A stretch of 64,000 nucleotides of DNA. Origin: Nautiliales bacterium (lineage in GTDB: Bacteria; Campylobacterota; Campylobacteria; Campylobacterales; JAADDX01). A program made the position numbers and the translations under genes. Shown piece after piece: positions 59,487-64,000 of the stretch. The stretch is taken from contig JAUUDM010000033.1 of the NCBI GenBank assembly GCA_030826765.1, positions 1 to 64,000 of the forward strand. The letters are read 5' to 3'. The notes under the pieces are model-generated. The model saw nothing but the letters and a program-made list of their open reading frames with translations, was not told the DNA's origin and searched no databases. Each line of letters begins with the position of its first letter. Within the stretch, counting starts at the first letter, position 1.

Positions 59487-60779
59487 ATGTTATCTGTTAT
59501 TATTATGGCCGCTGGAAAAGGGACAAGAATGAAATCAAATTTACCAAAAGTTTTACATAAAATTAGTGGTAAAGAAATGTTATTTTATTCTATAAATGAA
59601 GCTAAAAAATTATCAAATAATATAAATGTCGTAGTTTATCATCAAAAAGAAAAAGTAATTGAAACTATGGAAAAATATTTTGATGATGTTGAATTTATAA
59701 CACAAGACCATGAAAATTTCCCTGGAACTGGTGGTGCAGTTAAATGTTGTAATCCTAAAAATGAAAAAGTTTTTATTCTAAATGGAGATATGCCTTTAGT
59801 TACAAGTGAAGAACTTCAAAAATTTAACAAAATTGACGCTGATATTGTAATGAGTGTAATAAAACTTGATAATCCTAATGGTTATGGAAGAGTAGTTATT
59901 AAAAATGATAAAGTAACAAAAATTATAGAACAAAAAGATGCAAATGAGGAAGAATTAAAAATAAAATTTGTAAATGCTGGAGTTTATTTAATTAAAAAAG
60001 AGATTTTAGATGAATTCTTACCTAAATTAAATAATAATAATTCTCAAAAAGAATATTATTTAACTGATATTATTGATTTGGCAAATAAAGCTGGAAAAAC
60101 TATAAAAGCTATTGAAGTAAAAGAAGAAGATTTTAAAGGTGTAAATTCTAAATTTGATTTAGCAAATGCAGAAATTATTCATCAAAATAGAATAAAAGAA
60201 AAATGGATGAGAAAGGGTGTAATTATGCATTTACCTCAAACTATTTTCATAGAAGATGATGTAGAATTTATAGGTGAATGTGAAATTGAAAGTGGATGTG
60301 TATTCAAAGGAAAATCTGTAATAAAAGAGAGTTATATAAAAGCAAATACAATTATTGAAGATGCTGAAATTGAAAATTCTGAAATTGGACCAATGGCGAG
60401 AATAAGACCTGCTTCAAAAATAATAGATAGTAAAATTGGAAACTTTGTAGAAATCAAAAAATCAACTCTAAATGATGTAAAAGCTGGACATTTAAGCTAT
60501 TTAGGTGATGCCCAAATAGAAAGTGGAACAAATATAGGAGCTGGAACAATTACTTGTAATTACGATGGTATTAATAAATATAAAACAAAAATAGGCAAAA
60601 ATGTTTTTATTGGAAGTGATTCTCAATTAGTAGCACCTATTGTGATTGAAGATGATGTAATGATAGCAGCTGGAAGTACTATTACAAAAGATGTAAAAAA
60701 AGGTGACTTAGCAATATCAAGAACTCCTCAAAAATCTGTAAAAGGGTTCTTTTATAAATTTTTTAAAAAGGATAAGTAA
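59487..60779 (+). CDS. glmU: bifunctional GlcNAc-1-P uridyltransferase/acetyltransferase GlmU
   Basis: [24 protein letters not shown], hexapeptide C-terminus [17 protein letters not shown]. Confidence 0.97.
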   Translation: MLSVIIMAAGKGTRMKSNLPKVLHKISGKEMLFYSINEAKKLSNNINVVVYHQKEKVIETMEKYFDDVEFITQDHENFPGTGGAVKCCNPKNEKVFILNGDMPLVTSEELQKFNKIDADIVMSVIKLDNPNGYGRVVIKNDKVTKIIEQKDANEEELKIKFVNAGVYLIKKEILDEFLPKLNNNNSQKEYYLTDIIDLANKAGKTIKAIEVKEEDFKGVNSKFDLANAEIIHQNRIKEKWMRKGVIMHLPQTIFIEDDVEFIGECEIESGCVFKGKSVIKESYIKANTIIEDAEIENSEIGPMARIRPASKIIDSKIGNFVEIKKSTLNDVKAGHLSYLGDAQIESGTNIGAGTITCNYDGINKYKTKIGKNVFIGSDSQLVAPIVIEDDVMIAAGSTITKDVKKGDLAISRTPQKSVKGFFYKFFKKDK

Positions 60780-62026
60780 TGAATTATATTATAAATTTCT
60801 TTCAAAATATGTCAATAAAACAAAAACTATATCAAAATGCTTTTTGGGCTACAATTTATATGCTAATACTTGGTTTAGTGGGTTTATATTTTTTAAACGA
60901 AATTGGAAATTTAATTGATAAACATGAATTAGAAGACATTAAAGAAAAAATAGAATTTGCAAAAGAAGTTATAATTTCTTTAAATATAATTTTTGCTATT
61001 ATTATAATATTTTTTTCTATATTTTTTGCAAAAATAATATCTTCTCCTATATTAAAATTAGAAAAAGAAATTACAGATCTTTCACAAACAAAAAATTTAA
61101 CTAAAAATATAGATTTAGGAACAAAAGATGAAATAGGAGAAATATCAAAATATATACTTAATTTAGTAGAAACTATTAGAGAAACATTAACTAATACCAT
61201 ACATGAAATAAATAAAAGTACTCCTTTAGTAAACAGTGTTGATACTGGTTCTAAGGAATTAATAAAAAAAATAGAATTACAAAATGAAAAAATTACTATT
61301 ATAAAAAATATAATAGATGATTTATATCAAAGAATTGATAAAATGGAAGAAGATATAATTTCTACTACTGATGATTCGCAAAAAGTTAAAAAGATCTTAA
61401 CTATATTTAGTGGAGAGTTAGATAAAAGTGTAGCAGATATTACCAATACACAAAAAGAAGAAGAAGAATTAGCAGCACAAGCTTATAGCTTAAAAGAATC
61501 TTCTGAACAATCAAAAGAAGTAATAGAAATTATAAAAACTATTTCTGAACAAACAGAATTATTATCATTAAATGCAGCAATTGAAGCAGCAAGGGCAGGA
61601 GAAGCTGGAAGAGGTTTTGCTGTAGTTGCTGATGAAGTTAGAAAGTTAGCTGAGAGAACAAATAAAGCATTAATTGAAATTAATTCTATTATAAATACTA
61701 TTTCAGAAGGTGCTCAAAATATGTCTAATGAAATAATAGGAAATAGTCAAAAAATGAATAATATTGCTAATAATGCTCAAAATTTAAAAAATAAATTATT
61801 AGAAGTTACAACTAATTTAGATAACACTATAAATAAATCTTTACAAGCAACACAAGAATCAACTTATATTTCTATCCAAACAAAAGAGCTCATGAAACTT
61901 AGTTTAGACATTACAGAGTTATCACATTCTAATTTAAAATTTGCTAAAAAAACAACTAAAAATATTCAAAAAACTATCAATTCATTAAAATCAATTGAAT
62001 CTTCAGCAAAAGAATTTAAAATATGA
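60779..62026 (+). CDS. methyl-accepting chemotaxis protein with a minimal periplasmic segment
   Basis: Two TMs separated by a short loop, HAMP-like [45 protein letters not shown]. Confidence 0.9.
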   Translation: MNYIINFFQNMSIKQKLYQNAFWATIYMLILGLVGLYFLNEIGNLIDKHELEDIKEKIEFAKEVIISLNIIFAIIIIFFSIFFAKIISSPILKLEKEITDLSQTKNLTKNIDLGTKDEIGEISKYILNLVETIRETLTNTIHEINKSTPLVNSVDTGSKELIKKIELQNEKITIIKNIIDDLYQRIDKMEEDIISTTDDSQKVKKILTIFSGELDKSVADITNTQKEEEELAAQAYSLKESSEQSKEVIEIIKTISEQTELLSLNAAIEAARAGEAGRGFAVVADEVRKLAERTNKALIEINSIINTISEGAQNMSNEIIGNSQKMNNIANNAQNLKNKLLEVTTNLDNTINKSLQATQESTYISIQTKELMKLSLDITELSHSNLKFAKKTTKNIQKTINSLKSIESSAKEFKI

Positions 62027-63180
62027 ATATATTAATTGGTGTAACAGGAAGTATTGCAATTTATAAAACATTAGAACTTATTCGTTTGTTTGTAAAAAAT
62101 GGAGATAATGTTAGAGTTATTATGACAAACTCAGCTAAAAAATTTATAAATCCATTAACATTTAAAACTTTAACAAGAAACAAAATTTTAGATGAAACAA
62201 CTGAAGATTGGAGTAATGATTTTAATCATATTGATATAGGTAAATGGGCTGATATTTTTATAATTGCCCCAGCTACTGCAAATACTGTAAATAAAATAAA
62301 TGCAGGAATTGCAGATAATTTACTTTTACAAACTTATTTAGCATTTACCAAAGAAGTTTTAATAGCCCCAAGTGCTAATACAAATATGTATATGCATCCA
62401 ACAACTCAAACAAGTCTAAAAAATCTACAAAAGGATTTAACAATTATAGAAGCAGATTCTGGGTTACTTGCTTGTGGTGATACTGGAATTGGAAAAATGG
62501 CAGATGTAAATGACATTTTTTACAAAAGTATGAGGATTTTAAATAAAAAAGAGTTTTGGTGCAATAAAAATGTAATAGTAACAGCAGGTGGAACTATAGA
62601 AAAAATAGATGACGTTAGATTTATTAGTAATTTTTCAAGTGGGAAAATGGGAGAAGCTTTGGCACTTGAGCTATATATTTCTGGAGCAAATGTTACACTT
62701 CTTAGCTCAAAAACACACAATTTACCAAAAGAGATAAAAATTATTGCTTTTGAAAGTGTGAAAAATTTAAAAACAAAACTTGATGAATTAACTCCTAAAA
62801 ATGATTATTTATTTATGGCTGCAGCCGTAAGTGATTATTCTCCTATTTATTCAAAAGGAAAAATCAAAAAAGATAAATTAAATAGCAATACTTGGAAACT
62901 TGAAATGACAAAAAATATAGATATTTTAGCTTCTATAAATGGTATTAAAAAAATTGGATTCAAAGCGGAAACAGATGAAAAAAATGCCCTAAATTCTGCT
63001 AAAAAAGCACTAATATCAAAAAATGCAAATGCAATTTGCTTGAATTTACTTACAAAAAATAATTTTGGAAGTGATGAAAATGAAGTTATTTTCATTACAA
63101 AAGATAGTGAAACAAAAATACCACAAGCAAATAAAAGAGAAATTGCAAAAAAAATAATAGAGCTAAGTCAAAATGTTTAA
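62023..63180 (+). CDS. coaBC: bifunctional phosphopantothenoylcysteine decarboxylase/synthetase CoaBC
   Basis: [61 protein letters not shown]. Confidence 0.95.
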   Translation: MNILIGVTGSIAIYKTLELIRLFVKNGDNVRVIMTNSAKKFINPLTFKTLTRNKILDETTEDWSNDFNHIDIGKWADIFIIAPATANTVNKINAGIADNLLLQTYLAFTKEVLIAPSANTNMYMHPTTQTSLKNLQKDLTIIEADSGLLACGDTGIGKMADVNDIFYKSMRILNKKEFWCNKNVIVTAGGTIEKIDDVRFISNFSSGKMGEALALELYISGANVTLLSSKTHNLPKEIKIIAFESVKNLKTKLDELTPKNDYLFMAAAVSDYSPIYSKGKIKKDKLNSNTWKLEMTKNIDILASINGIKKIGFKAETDEKNALNSAKKALISKNANAICLNLLTKNNFGSDENEVIFITKDSETKIPQANKREIAKKIIELSQNV

Positions 63181-63895
63181 TATTTCTCAAATTGGCAAAA
63201 TTATGAAAGCCACAAACAGACTTAATATGCCAACTGAATTCAATTCAACTCTACCTCTTACAATAACAGTAAAAAAACAACTAAACCCCATAAGATATCT
63301 ACTTCAATTAGGTAAAAAAGAAGTAGAAGTAAAATCTTATACTAAATTAGAAATCGGAGCAAATTATAAAGCACAAATCAATCAAACAGACAATAAAATA
63401 GAAATTAAAAACCTTTCAAAAATACCTACTATTTTTAATAAAATTCCTAAAACTTTAAATTATACAATAGATGATTTAATCAAAGATGACTCTTTAAAAG
63501 ATAATAAAAGTTATAAACATTTTTTATTAAATCATTTAGCAAATTCTAATTCAAAAGATGAATTTTTGTTTTTCACTCAACTTTTACTTGCTGATAATCA
63601 ACAAATCAAACATCTTTTTATCAATGAAAAGAAAAAAAGAGCTTTAATGCAATTAAAATATAAAAAAAACAGATTAAAATTTTATGGATTTTTTGAACAT
63701 TTAGGAGCAATTGGAGGAGAAATGTTTTTGGCAGATACTATTTATCTAAATTTAATGGTAGAATTTCAAAATAGTTTAACTTTAATAAATCAAAATATTG
63801 ATGAATTAAAAGGAATAGTTGTAAATATCAAACAAGAAAAAATAAAACCACTATTTGAAGTAAGTAATAATAGTTTATTAAATCTAAAAGCATAA
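63173..63895 (+). CDS. hypothetical protein, possibly FliK-like, between coaBC and uppS
   Basis: 8-nt overlap with coa[31 protein letters not shown] pattern. Confidence 0.65.
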   Translation: MFNISQIGKIMKATNRLNMPTEFNSTLPLTITVKKQLNPIRYLLQLGKKEVEVKSYTKLEIGANYKAQINQTDNKIEIKNLSKIPTIFNKIPKTLNYTIDDLIKDDSLKDNKSYKHFLLNHLANSNSKDEFLFFTQLLLADNQQIKHLFINEKKKRALMQLKYKKNRLKFYGFFEHLGAIGGEMFLADTIYLNLMVEFQNSLTLINQNIDELKGIVVNIKQEKIKPLFEVSNNSLLNLKA

Positions 63896-63906
63896 GGAAA
63901 AAAAAT

Positions 63907-64000
63907 ATGCATTTATCTATAATTATGGATGGAAATGGAAGATGGGCAAAAGCAAAGGGACTAAATAGAACTGAAGGGCACAAAAAAGGTGCCCAAGTTG
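63907..64000 (+). CDS. uppS: undecaprenyl diphosphate synthase UppS (truncated by window end)
   Basis: [31 protein letters not shown]. Confidence 0.92.
   Translation, partial: MHLSIIMDGNGRWAKAKGLNRTEGHKKGAQV

Noticed and set aside
1-64000. CRISPR arrays, prophage, transposons, toxin-antitoxin or defence islands
   Set aside because: No regularly spaced repeats, transposase/integrase motifs or defence-gene signatures seen; window is core chromosome.

Overview
The window is a very AT-rich, gene-dense chromosomal segment. Protein content and gene neighbourhoods point to a Campylobacterota (epsilonproteobacterial) organism; a Nautiliales-like affiliation is only a guess. It carries about 58 credible protein genes, mostly core housekeeping: nadA, plsY, folB, an HsrA-type regulator, ferredoxin, ppx/gppA, bamA, tyrA, mutS2, hom, dapE, queA, pilT, gatC, hemL, ybeY, recR, bioA, ftsA, ftsZ, mqnA, prmC, a Bat (VWA) locus, addAB, glcD, xth, uvrC, pckA, lgt, trmA, fliP, motAB, glmU, coaBC and the start of uppS. 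There are two tRNAs (Asn GTT, Arg GCG). I found no rRNA, CRISPR array, transposase, integrase, prophage or obvious defence island. I see no convincing new multi-gene system. The most interesting signals are small-scale: (i) divergent gene pairs share promoter-like inverted repeats of two recurring architectures, ATTATAnCAAA-A-TTTGnTATAAT and TTTGnTATAATTnTAnCAAA; (ii) a UUCG hairpin lies in the leader of an RRM RNA-binding protein gene; (iii) the mqnA start and its ribosome-binding site appear to lie inside the Gly-rich tail codons of the upstream gene; (iv) a 57-bp perfect tandem duplication lies inside an LVIVD-repeat lipoprotein; (v) several signalling proteins have unusual domain combinations, including FIST-degenerate GGDEF-EAL and an OB/cold-shock-like-coiled coil-receiver-like protein. 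All family calls come from reading the translations by eye, and no database search was run.
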